NCBI RefSeq assembly: GCF_024713975.1
Contig: NC_091105.1
Location: 17,244,439 to 17,308,438 of the forward strand
Length of the DNA stretch: 64,000 bases
DNA from: Paralichthys olivaceus
Taxonomy: Eukaryota > Chordata > Actinopteri > Pleuronectiformes > Paralichthyidae
Reading direction: 5' to 3'
In this document: piece by piece, positions 53,338-64,000 of the stretch
Layout: each line of letters opens with the position of its first letter
Numbering within the stretch: position 1 is the stretch's first letter
Translations under genes and position numbers: made by a program
The notes under the pieces: generated by a model
Database searches by the model: none
Told to the model about the DNA's origin: nothing
The model's input: the letters and a program-made list of their open reading frames with translations, nothing else

Positions 53338-56300
53338 ATGTGAGTGTAAATGTGTATGCGTGCGTGTGAGCAGAAAGATGATGATGATGTCTGTGCCAGA
53401 ACTCACTACCAGTGCTCAGGAGACACATGTGCACATGTGGATTTCTTCATGCCAACACATCTGCAAAAGCAGTCACAGCTGAATTCCTAACAGCTCAGGA
53501 TCACAGCGTAATTATTTCACAGCAAATGTTTTCATTTATGTATTCCCACACTCTGAATCTGTTATTGTTTAGCTTAGGGAGGGAGCTGTATAATGTGGAT
53601 GCCACCTGTTCAGGTCATGAAAGAGAACTGAGGTTTGGAAAATAAAATGGTAAAATGAAGACAGTAAAAAAAAATGATCATGACCTAGAATTAGAAATAA
53701 GAGCCGAGGTGGAGTGCTGCCTCAATCCCTGTAAACTTCCTTCAGATGAAACAGTTTTAGCTCAGATTATATTTCTTCCTGTCGTCAAGGTCAGATTTTT
53801 AGGTGTCCTGCTCATGCCAGGCCAAGGCTATAGTGACCTCTCATGTTGTGACCTTCAACTCCCTGATAGGGATGTCATGGTGTGGAAACTTAATAAACAT
53901 TTAACAAAACTAGTGTCACCGATTGCCAGGACTAACCATGCCTCTCGCCCAATGTTATTTGGGATTGGCACCAGCTCCCCCTGTGACCCGTAAAAGGATA
54001 AGTGGTACATAAAATGGATTAAATAGTATAACTGCAGAATATTATTTCAGTTGAAGTACTCTTTTTCGGATAGATTTGGGCTTTATGTATATTAACAGTA
54101 CATTTATGTATACATTTCTGTTATGTGAATTTTTTACACCCGCAGTAACCCAGTATTCAACTAGAGCAATAATAGGGAGGAATGCAAAGAGGTGCATGAG
54201 AGAAAGGCCTTGAAGTACCAATCATGGTTCAGGAGTGCAAGGACAAGGGGGGAATGGAGTAGGAGGCAGAACAAGCCTCCTACTGGATATGGAGTAGGCA
54301 GACGGAAGGAAACTGGAAGCCAGGAACTGATCTGTGATTTGGCCGCTACTGCCGGCGCACAAATAGAGAGTGTTAAGGGTGAAACACTCCATTATAGTTG
54401 GGTACGACCTGATGACATCTGCTCTCGGCCGAAGGCTACAGGTACCTCTTATCTGGAGATTACACCCCAACAGGTGTATGACAAAAGTTATCTGAAGATA
54501 CGTAACGTTAACAGACCATATAGATCAATTATTAGATTATGAATTCTGTGTTGTTGACAGTACAAAGAGGGAGAGGGGAGGACAGGGAAAGCAGAAGGGG
54601 GGGGCAGGATGGAATCAGTAAAGACAGGTCCCAGTCAGTGTTCTATTTCATTTTTGGATTCATGATACTGTTGAAAATGAATGTGTATGTTGTGTTTTTC
54701 TACAGTAAATGTTAAAGGTTGAGCTCATCTGAACAACTTTTATTGTTCAATCTACAGCAAAGCATCATATTCTATATTCTACCACGTGTTTTTAGCATGG
54801 CTTTCTACATTTTTCTGCTAATCCTAGATGCTTTTTAGATTGTTTAGTTAACTTTTCAATCCATAGAAGAACACATCCTCCTTCGATTTACCACAAACAT
54901 TTATTCTAATCTTTAAATAAGTTGGTGACCAAAGCCATCACATGTATTTCAGTATGAGTAAATGTCTAGTTACTGCCCACTAGAGGATGACTGATGTGGA
55001 TTTTAAAAGGCAGATTTAATATGATAAAGTTTGAGCAGGAAAAAGCAGAATCGACCGATTCCCCCAACCTATAGGCTAACATTGCACAATATTTTACCAA
55101 TTTTAGAAAAGTCTTTTTTTATTATTTAACTTGAACCCTCCTGTTATCCTTAAATGTTCTAACATAATTTATCCTTGGGGTCATTATGAACCCTGCAAAT
55201 TAAACCTACAGAAAATGATTATAATAGAACTGTTACCCAAGGTTGTTTTCCAGGTACATTATATTTCCTACTTATCCCTTTATTTAAAACATAGACCAAC
55301 TTAGTAATAACTCCTACTACTAAGTCACTGCAGAGCAGAAGAGGCGTGAGAAGAAAGTGGTTTCTGCTGACAAAGCCACCAGTCAAACAGGAGAAGAGAG
55401 CAGCCAGCGCTCTCAACCTTCTCTCCTCAGGAAGGAAGTGTGTGTTTGACAGAGCCTCACACAGGCTTCCTATGAGCTCCAAGGTCCTTCAGTCAGGAAA
55501 ACGTTCAGCGCTTCATTATTTCAAATAGATAGGTCATTGATGGATGGCCTAATTTTGCTTCTTGCTCAAAATTCAGACTGTACTTGTGGGATTTATGTCT
55601 AATATTGTACCATGTCATCATCATGTGAACGATTCCTGAATATATATATATGAACTTTATAAATGTAGTGCTTTAGAGATTTTGTTGTGTAGAAAATAAA
55701 ATTATAAATGTCCTGACACCGCGTAATGTTTAGTTTAGTTTTGTTTACCTCCAAATAAGTTTTGTATTTTTTTACATTCATGAAACCAGGTAAGATGAAT
55801 GCAAATTGCTCTTATTTCACTCTGCGCAGCGTCCAGCATGCAAACAATAAAAAATGAAAATTAAATTAGTTTCTTGAAAACAGCTTCTGATTATGTTCTG
55901 GCCTGACATTTAATGGCTAAGAAAAATATTGGCCTGCATCCAAACGTACTTGCCGAGTTCTGTTGTAGTGTTTATTATATCACCGTGACAAGTTCTCCAG
56001 TCAAGCCTCAGACAGGACTTGTTCATTTTCTGAAGGCAGCAATAAAATTTGAATGGACAATGGTAGTGTTTATTCTTCAATAGAGCCAGAAATATGTGCC
56101 ACCTTCAATGTTTTTCATTCACCTGTCTGACACGACACATATGCTTCCAGTTGAACGTATGCATCTATTAAACCTCCAAAATAATAGTACAGTCTAAGGC
56201 TCTATTATAGCTGAAAATTCTATTTAGTTTTATTTGAGCAAACACTTAAGCAACTGTGGAGTGTAGAGAACTCAGTTTTAATGGGGAGAAAGCTCTTCCA

Positions 56301-59300
56301 GAACCAGATTGAATGTGGATGGCCATCTATAATAATAATACAAATAATAATAAAGTGAAATAAAGTTCCAGAACTTGATCCTGCAGCTCTGGAGTTAGAG
56401 ATACCTGCAGAATGAGAAAGAGAAAAATATATTTGTTCTATACAAAGTGATATTTGTAGGGGGGGGTTACAGGTACATCTTGCTTAGTTTCAAGGGGACA
56501 CAAGCCATAAAATGTCGGTAACTATCTGCCTGAAGCAGTGAGTTGAAACCTCAGAGCTTGCAGTGGAGAATGGATGGTTTGGATGTATTGATGTCCATGT
56601 TCTCACCACACAGTATAACCTCAAATCGATCGCTCATGAACTCTCTGTACTTCTTTGACATGTCTTTTGTGAGCACAGGCTTTAATGCTTTGCCAGTGGT
56701 ATGTGAGGTAATGGGAGTGATGAGTAACGAACTGACTGATTACAGGATCCGGGCCCAGTGTCGGCTCTGTGTGACAGCTCTCATGTGACATCAGCGTCTC
56801 TCAGAGGGAGTGACTGCATGAAAGAACGGCATCCATATCACTGTGTGTGAGTCTGTTTGCCTGTGTGAAGGATGTGACATCACTCACCTCACTGCTGTCT
56901 TTGTCATAAATGTGACAGAGCGATGCACACACACACACACACATGCACAGAGGGAGAGAGAGTGAGAGAGAACAAAAGCGGCGCCAGTTGTGGTGGATCA
57001 TTTTCATGTCGGGTTTGGATAAATCAGTGGTAATGTGGGCTGATTCTGCTGCCTGCAGGCTCTGGTGGTGATTTGCTTACATCCCACACCCTTAACCAAC
57101 CCCTGCAATTGCTCACTCTCCTTAAATACTCAAGTGTATTTCCACTGTGAGGATGCATATGTTCTCTAAGCGACATTTGTGATAGATGAAAACTATATGA
57201 AGGAAGTGCACAAAGAAAATATCAACAATTTTATTTATCAATTTATGTCAAACCTCCACAAGACAATCAGTATCAATCTTGTGTGTGTGTTCAGCCCAGA
57301 GCTGGAGGCAGGATGGGGTTAGCCTGGCTTACCGACTGGGAGCAGGGAGAAACAGCTAGTATGTCACAAAAACAAAGGTTAAAAAGAATGGCTTGGGAGC
57401 TATATTAGCCATATTTCTATATAAAGGGGTTATTCATGCCCCCAGTCTTTGCAGTGTGTCTGGCTACAGTGTAAGTACAGAGGTGTTTGCTGATTATATC
57501 TAGTTTTACCTGATCACTCAGCAAATACAGTTAAAAATTTATGTTGGCAAATACAAATAAAAAGACAACTTGACATAGGCGGATTGCTACTTCACTGTAT
57601 TGTATAATTGTAAAAGTGAATAGTCCAAGCTATCCTTGTTTTACTGTAAACAAACTGACAATACCAGATACAAGAGCAGACTGCGAGAGAGGATTCAGAG
57701 ATAGTGTAAACAGACTGGAGGTCAAGGTTGGGTGTGGACACATTCTGTCTACTTGTATAGCTCACATCCCCAGGCTTTCCAGAGTATGTCCCCAACCCTG
57801 CAGTCGAACTGTGGCACTCTGACTTCCTCAAAATCTGGAGACCTCATTTCATGGGGCGCCGGCCTGAGAGAGAACTTGTTTTTGAGGATGAAATTTGAGT
57901 TACAGTGGGTTATGTCAGATATGCAGCAGTGCCGGCACACAACCATACACTTTTAGTGTATGGAGTTTAGTACCCACATTTTTGCAAAGTGTCCGTATTA
58001 GATGCAATATGAATTAACATTATCAAATAAAAGTTGGGTCATACACACCAACACCAACACCATCTGAAATTCACCATTGGTAGATGGACCAAAAAGTAAA
58101 TTTTTGGACCCTGCAGGTGACACTGGTAATTTTGAGAACAAAGATCATGGAGTTTACATTTAATGGCAGTTTCCTATAGATTTTTATAATGAACAATGTC
58201 GATCATTTGATGGGGACTATAGATATGGAATCATAGATTACAGGTCTTTATGGACCTATGGTTTATGAATGGCTTATTCTTCACACCTCTGTATGCCTGC
58301 TCTGTATGTAAAACAAGCATAGTCTTTGTCAGTTCATCTATAATGTCTGAAACTCCCTTTACGGTCACACAGCTGTGTCTCCCGTAGCTTTACAAAATAG
58401 GCAACCCCCTGCCAGTTACACCTGGTTCACACAGCGATGGTCCAAATGTGAGGAGGTGTGCACGGAGGCAGAGTTTGAAGTCGCTCAATCATCACTTTGA
58501 GCTATTTCTGATGCTTTTCGATGCTTCAAAGTGTGTTTGTTATCCCCATCTGTATGATTCATACGTTTAAAAACGTTCCTGTTACATGTTTGGACAACAC
58601 ATCTCCTTGAAGCATATTGACGTTCTGCTGATAGCTATCAGGCAGTCGAGTCTCAATATGATAGAGGCTCTGCCATTATCAAAGAACACAGTATGTAAGA
58701 TACATTTCATACTAGACCACCTGGTTATTTCAGTTGGATGAGTGAACTGAACGGGGCTGATAACCCACCAGAACCATTCTTTTTCAGTTTTAGTGGAGAA
58801 TTTGTGAATCAAACCAGGTGATGCGTTCAATGACATTAAGAAGGGTGAATTGGGTATCAAAATATTTGTATCACTCTAGAAGAAGGCAGATCCGATTAGT
58901 GCAGTCAAGGCACTGAGCTCTCTTTGTGAATGTCCATCAGGACTGTGTGTGTGTGTGTGTCTGCCATCCACAGCATGTGTCAGCTTAACTGTGGCCCTCC
59001 CCTGAACCTCTGCTCAATGCGTCCAGTGTTGCGCTGAAGCACAGCAGGCTCATTCATGAGGATCTGCAGCAGTGTGGGTAAACAGTCTCGCTCTTCCGGG
59101 AGCTGTAAGTGTGACTTTCTCCACTGAGGAATGGGAAGGAAATGAGAAAGAGCATCGTTAGTCTTGGCTCATCTGCCTCATGCTGCATGCTGTTTAATGT
59201 TGGCCACTGATCGGTAGCACAGGGATTAACCATGCACGTGTTGATGTGTGATTATTAAATCAAGTAATTCACGCTGAGTAGACGTTTTTGATCAGGTCTG

Positions 59301-62234
59301 TGCTGTTTGCAGCAGGTTCCTGTTGACCTGCCTATTCATCCCACAGTAGATTTTGTCACTGAAATGTTGGTTGACTATTAAATCATTCATTCCTTCTCTT
59401 GTGTGATGGGATCAGACATAAATTTGACATAAATTCCTTCCCTACTTAACTCTTTACTATCTACCTCAGTTTCAGAGTACACCTGTACTGATCGTGGAGC
59501 TAGCACCTTGGCGGCGAATATGGAAGTCAGACAGGTCGGCTGCTAAACTGTTAGCAGTACTGCAAATTTGTTGAGACAATATACGAAGTGGCAGATACAG
59601 TCACAGAGTTCCCTACTTGAAGTAAAAAGCAAGAATTACACAAAAAGTTTTATATCGCGAAGCAACAACGCCAGCGTCCTCTCACATCTGGGTGAGTATC
59701 GGTCCTGCTCAGGCTTGGCTGTTGTCCAGGAAAAAGCAGTAAGCTGTTGAAGAGAACCTCTAACTGGAATGGTAATATTGTTTTAAATAAGACTTTCATG
59801 GGCTTTGGCACTGGCCATTCACTGATGTTAGGAGTATAAGCACTTTAACTTGCGAGAGCTGCAGCGCAGGAATGGATCTGTCAGCTACTCATTGCTGATA
59901 CTGCGAATCAATCTGCCGAACCTCTACGATTTTGACAAGGATCCTCATCAAGGACTAGGTTGACATGGTGAGCAACAGGGTAAATTGAAACACAGACCCA
60001 ATCTCATGTGGGAAAATATGCAAAGTGGCTTGCAGTGGAAGCAGGAAAATTAGGCAGCTAAAGCAGCTTAAATAACATAGGGAGGGAAGCAGCTGAGCCA
60101 TCAGTTGGTGTGGGCTGACATGGAGATCTGCTGCTATCAGTTTAAATGCTGGATTGTGGCTGAGCTTGACTTCTTAACCTGCCTGAACTAACGCTTAATG
60201 TTTGTGCTGTTTGTTTAGAGTTTTGGCAAAATTAGCCAAAGTTTCAGAAACACCATAAGACTGTCACATTAGGTGAACTAAATACTTTAAATTGTGTTTA
60301 TGTGTGATTGTGGTCCAGTGTGAGCCCTGTGATTGATGGGTGACATGTCGCCCAATGTGTGTTTGAATAGATAAGTTGCAGTAAATCACTGTTTTTTTTA
60401 ATAAATAAAAGTCAATATACATGTTTGAAGTGTGACTGTTGAGAAGATGATAGAAACAGAGGCACCACGGCAGCAGAGGTTTTTCACAGGTGGCTGTGAG
60501 AATCCTGACTGTTGGCTGAACAAACAGCCAGTGGCGGAATCAGACAGTACATTCCTCTGGAGACTTCATTTTTCTACTGCCTGCTCTCTGTTGTGTGTTT
60601 CCATCCTCTACTCACTTACACAGATACTCCAAACCCACCCAGGATGTAAGTTTTTCTCATCAGGCGAATGTTCATTGGCTTGGTCAGAGCACACAGAAAC
60701 AAGTAGATGACATAGAGAACAGACAGGTGATGAAAAGAGAAGCTGTCACCATATATCAGCTCAGGATGACAAGTCTACTACTCTGTAATAATCTGTAATT
60801 CTGTTGTTACGGTTACTATCTGTTCATCCATGAAACACTTATTGGTTAAAGAAGCATGACAGTGTTTATCAATTACTTTATGCATAAAGTCATAAAATGG
60901 ATTGACCATAACCAACTTGCTGGTCCCAGTCTCATGCCAACCTAGTGAATGCTGCAGATTCATGGGGGTGAATGGCAGAGTAGATAAGTTTTTCACTGCT
61001 CATTTGTCCGATCTACTGGAACCACAGAGAAAGATGCACTCTCACAGCCATGTTCCTGTATAGTACATACTGGTTCCAGTCCTGTAGTCCACTCTCAATA
61101 ATGAGGACTAATCTAAGTTGGTAAACTTGCTTTGTCGATGTGGATGATGATTTAATAGTTTTCTAACATGTTGTATGTCATTGTTTGAGTGTGTGTCTGT
61201 GTTTTGTCTGTCGCCATAGATTTATGGAGTTGTTAATCAGAAACATTATTACCAAAGCAAAAAAATGTCCACGTTCGATGTTCTATTATCAAATTGCATA
61301 TTCAATTATATTGAAAAATAGTATAGTGAAGAATTTCTCTCTTTTGTTTGTGTGTGGGTGTGTGTGTGTCAGCTGTTCCCAGTCCATGTCTATTGTTGTG
61401 GTTGTCTACTTTGTGTGAATAAACTCACTGTGTATTGTTGATCCCAGGCTTCTGCCTTACATTACAGCCATCTATTTCAGACCCCCTGGCCTCCTTACTC
61501 ACTGTGCTTAGGGAGACTGGCAAACAAAAGCTCCTCCACTGCACACATGGTTTCCAGTGCTGCGTGTGTGTTCCGCAGAATCTGTCAGATATGGCAACAC
61601 ATATGGCTGTCAGTGCTGCTGGTGTCGCCTCGGTTCTGTGTAAGCATCTGTCAAACATTTCCACACCCATGTTTCAAAGTACTCCATGAGGGGGATTGTG
61701 CTGCTGCTACTGTGCAAGGCTGCTGCGGTACTAAGAGAGTATGTTATTTGGTTATGGGGGTCAGGGTTCTTCTGATTTGGTTTTCATGACTTGGTGACTA
61801 GGTTTTCAGATTGTCCGTCCTTCTGTCACATTCTTGTGAACACAATTACTCAAGAATGCTTTGAAGAAATCTTTTCAAATCAACATTTAGCTTTAAAAGT
61901 ATCATTGAACCCATGTTTTCATTTCTTTGAGCACACCAATATACTGTTTTGAAAATATGCAGCTGGAAAGGGCTTTAAAATGATGTGAGCCGATTTGACC
62001 TAACACCTCCACCTCTGTGTTTGTCCTACACACCTACACTCAGTCGCCCATTCTCTCTCCTTTTTTGTAGATGTCATCTCTGCAACTCATTTCAACCCTT
62101 ACTTCAGACGGCTGACATTTGATGTTTCCTCTATGGAGAAGAATGCATCCAACCTGGTGAAGGCTGAGCTCAGGATCTTCCGTCTTCAAAACCCTGTGGC
62201 CAGAGTGTCTGAGCAACGCATCGAGCTCTACCAG
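42603..62234 (+). CDS. tgfb2: TGFB2, transforming growth factor beta-2 precursor (exons 1-2; continues beyond window)
   Basis: A secreted growth factor made as a latent precursor; it signals through TGF-beta receptors to SMAD2/3. Exon 1 is 42603-42948: a hydrophobic signal peptide ([20 protein letters not shown]) is followed by [19 protein letters not shown], part of the latency-peptide straitjacket, and the N-glycosylation site NST in [13 protein letters not shown]. Donor is AGA|GTAAGT. Exon 2 is 62071-62234, after acceptor [30 protein letters not shown], with a second NXS site, then [14 protein letters not shown] and EQRIELYQ, donor CAG|GTACAC. Phases fit (115 codons plus one base). The rest of the latency peptide, the furin site and the mature ligand lie to the right of the window. 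The start ATG follows alternative in-frame near-cognate codons but is the family-consistent one. Identity is secure. Confidence 0.96.
43178..43224. repeat. (CA)n microsatellite
   Basis: About 23 uninterrupted CA units, in TGFB2 intron 1 near the exon 1 donor. Confidence 0.96.
43472..43735. mobile_element. MITE-like element with terminal inverted repeats
   Basis: The left end reads TTAAAGAGATAGTTTTCAC. The reverse complement of the right end reads TTAAAGGGATAGTTCACTG. The phrases CTCATTATCTACTCACCACT and GGATTTGACTGCAATGCTGT inside are of a kind I recall from repeats in many fish genomes. No coding frame is present, so it is non-autonomous. Confidence 0.7.
47712..47744. repeat. (CA)n microsatellite
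   Basis: About 16 CA units followed by CAGACA variants. Confidence 0.95.
50935..51095 (-). repeat. Teleost interspersed repeat, copy 3 (reverse)
   Basis: GTGGTGCAGTAATTAGCACTG, then GAAGGTTAATTGTTTGAATTC and AGTTTGCATGTTCTC. This is the reverse orientation of the end part of the copies at 10074 and 22083. Confidence 0.6.
53286..53334. repeat. (TG)n microsatellite
   Basis: About 24 uninterrupted TG units followed by TGTGAGTGTAAATGTG variants. Confidence 0.96.
53930..54015 (-). repeat. Teleost interspersed repeat, fragment (reverse)
   Basis: CCTCTCGCCCAATGTTATTT, GGGATTGGCACCAGCTCCCC and AAAAGGATAAGTGGTACATA. This is the reverse complement of the start part of the copies at 10074 and 22083. 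Confidence 0.6.
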
Positions 62235-64000
62235 GTACACACACACGTTCGATCCAATGTCCTGAATCATACAGATAAAAAAGGAAAAAAAAGGTTTACA
62301 GTCTGTATTTAGGGGCCATCGAGTGATGCAATGTATTTAGCTCTTGCATCCTCTGCTTCACTGTTATAAGAATGGAATAAATGCTTGTAGTTACAGCATT
62401 TATGTTAGTACTAGGCTGTAACTAGTACAGACTTCCTGTACTCCCTTTTTAGACAATGAATTATTTCAGTAATCCAAGGCAATACAGGAGGATAATTGAA
62501 TTTAAATGAACAGTAAATAGGAGCGATGCTATCTAAAGTTAACTGTAATTTAAAGAAAGGGTCTCAAAACAAGAGACATCATTTAAATGTAACTGAACAC
62601 ACTCGAAGGTCTTTTTGAAAATAACACCTAGCCCACAACCAAGACCACATGGTCTGGGGAAGCCGATAAAATCATAATCAAACAAGCTGTGCCCATCTGC
62701 TTTGGACCAGGTGTCAGTAAAAACGTAAAGATTTTCAGATGAAAGAAAATCACGTGGGGAGTGCCACATCAACAGTGGTGGGTCCATATCCAGAAATCAG
62801 AGGGAGGCATGAGTTATGGGTGGGGGGTGGCGTGGGTAGGACCTAGATGTGAACATGCCCTGGAATGCTGACTGCCGGGAGGCGTTTCTTGCTTCATTCA
62901 GGAACCTTTGGTGCCACATTGTAACAACTTGTCAATGCCTTTTTGTCTGCATACTAAGCTAGTGTTAGATATCCCTGATAGGCAAGGAGGAAAGAGAGGG
63001 CTGGAAAGAATCAGTGGTATTGTCTTTGTTGAACTGGGCAGGGGATTTGGTTTGAGGCATCTGGGGATCTACCTTCTGATTCTTCCCTCATCCCAGACAA
63101 TGTCTCTCTAGACCTCAGTGTTGTCGAGGAGGTCTGTAGTCTTGCACCCTTGTTTAGCAAATGGCACATATCCATATAGCTGTTAGTTTCAAGCAGGTCT
63201 GAGTCACTAAGGGGCTCATTAAATCAAAGTGATGCTTTGCAAGTGTCAACAATCCATCCTCTTGTCTTGAAGTTGACAGATACTTTTTTCCAGCTAAATG
63301 TTTCTTTGCACTGTTGAGCCCTGACAAGCTGTTCAACTGTGAGCTGGGAACAGGCAGGGGTTGCCAGTTAGGATACAGGTATTGGGCTGGACTGTATGTG
63401 GTGAAACCAAGACTCAGGGAGAGAAGCAGTTCCCAGTGATCAACAGGCAGACCACCAAACAAGGATCCAAAAAGAAGAGCCAAAAACAAAGTAGGGCAGG
63501 CTGAGCAGAGCAGGATGAGCATGGCGATATTTCATGCATGGCTGGATGTTGGATGACAAAAATTCACATCAATCAGACAGACTGACAAAGTTCCAAAAAA
63601 CCTGAAAATACAAATATTGAGAAGAGACAGTAGCATGTCTAACCACTGTGGTTGTTTGATGACCTGAAGTCTGGTTGCTTGATCTAATGCTAAAATACTG
63701 CCTGTTGGTGTGGCATTGATTAAAGCTGCAGTTATGCTTGACTGATTGATTATTATGTATGCAAACTGTGGTCCATTCCCCTTTCTCACTTGAGGCATGG
63801 TAACTTGCCACAGAGAATAATACAACCACACCACCGGAAAAAGGCAAAGAGCAAGAAACACAAACAGAATAGTTTTGGCACTGCCTTGTTTCTTCCAGGA
63901 ACACCCCAGACTTGTGCATGCTTCTGTGGTCACAGAGAAATCTTTCCATAGTTTCCTGAAGAATGTCTCATCTTTACCAACAGTCTCTGCTCCCTCCAGG
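62235..64000 (+). other. TGFB2 intron 2 (start)
   Basis: The third TGFB2 coding exon was not found before the window ends. The interval holds a non-LTR retrotransposon remnant on the minus strand (about 62539-63520) and minus-strand open frames at 63532-63949 of unknown nature. Confidence 0.6.
62539..63520 (-). mobile_element. Non-LTR retrotransposon remnant, endonuclease region
   Basis: The minus-strand frame at 62539-62787 contains LYVFTDTWSKADGHSLFDYD and GFPRPCGLGCGLGVIFKKTF. This matches the pattern of the apurinic endonuclease of L2/Rex1-type LINEs (an xxxTETWL-like block followed by a P-R-xxG-x-GGGLxxxxK/R block). The catalytic Glu of TETW is replaced by Asp, and the frame is interrupted by stops upstream, so the copy is dead. 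The minus-strand frame at 63154-63522 may be its upstream part. No reverse-transcriptase part is seen in the window, so the copy is truncated. Confidence 0.5.

Larger units (their letters stand above)
42949..62070 (+). other. TGFB2 intron 1 (about 19 kb)
   Basis: The first intron is bounded by GTAAGT at 42949 and TTTTTTGTAG at 62070. It holds simple repeats, a MITE-like element (43472-43735), fragments of the teleost repeat (about 43990, 50935-51095, 53930-54015) and otherwise unique AT-rich sequence. No exon was recognised. The longest open frames (51290-51772 minus; 54192-54542 plus) have no family resemblance and are not called as genes. Confidence 0.8.

Noticed and set aside
54192-54542. 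Plus-strand 116-codon open frame
   Set aside because: It begins with GTG and contains no in-frame ATG. The composition is unremarkable and no family was recognised.

Overview
The window is vertebrate nuclear DNA, most likely from a ray-finned (teleost) fish. Genes are split by GT..AG introns, spacing is compact, dinucleotide microsatellites are frequent, and several interspersed repeats are of kinds common in teleost genomes. No prokaryotic-type operon, CRISPR array, rRNA or tRNA gene was seen. All calls come from reading the sequence and from remembered family features; no database search was run.

Layout. (1) 3378-7274, minus: TRMT11, tRNA m2G10 methyltransferase catalytic subunit, eleven exons, with its 3' end not found in the window. 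(2) 8963-9502, plus: a short ABRA-like protein with a costars domain, head-to-head with TRMT11. (3) 11964-14409, minus: complete five-exon HINT3. (4) 16786-19883, minus: an NCOA7-type TLDc gene with two alternative first exons. The shorter form matches the interferon-inducible short NCOA7 of mammals and has a perfect ISRE core about 80 bp upstream of its ATG. (5) 20034-33556: gene-poor, with repeats. (6) 33557-35462, plus: an unrecognised two-exon gene for a 500-residue, Gly/Ala-rich, multi-pass membrane protein with a central charged helix. (7) 37129-39788, plus: complete five-exon RRP15. (8) 42603 to beyond the window end, plus: TGFB2, of which exons 1 and 2 are present, separated by an intron of about 19 kb.

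TRMT11, HINT3 and NCOA7 are neighbours on human 6q22, while RRP15 and TGFB2 are neighbours on human 1q41. The window therefore contains the junction of two blocks that are separate in human, and the unrecognised membrane protein gene lies in that junction. The genes do not form one pathway: tRNA modification, actin/Rho signalling, nucleotide hydrolysis, oxidation and antiviral defence, ribosome biogenesis and growth factor signalling are all represented.

The best candidates for something undescribed are the membrane protein gene at 33.5-35.5 kb and the NCOA7 locus, which appears to lack the LysM/GRAM half and has two alternative promoters.
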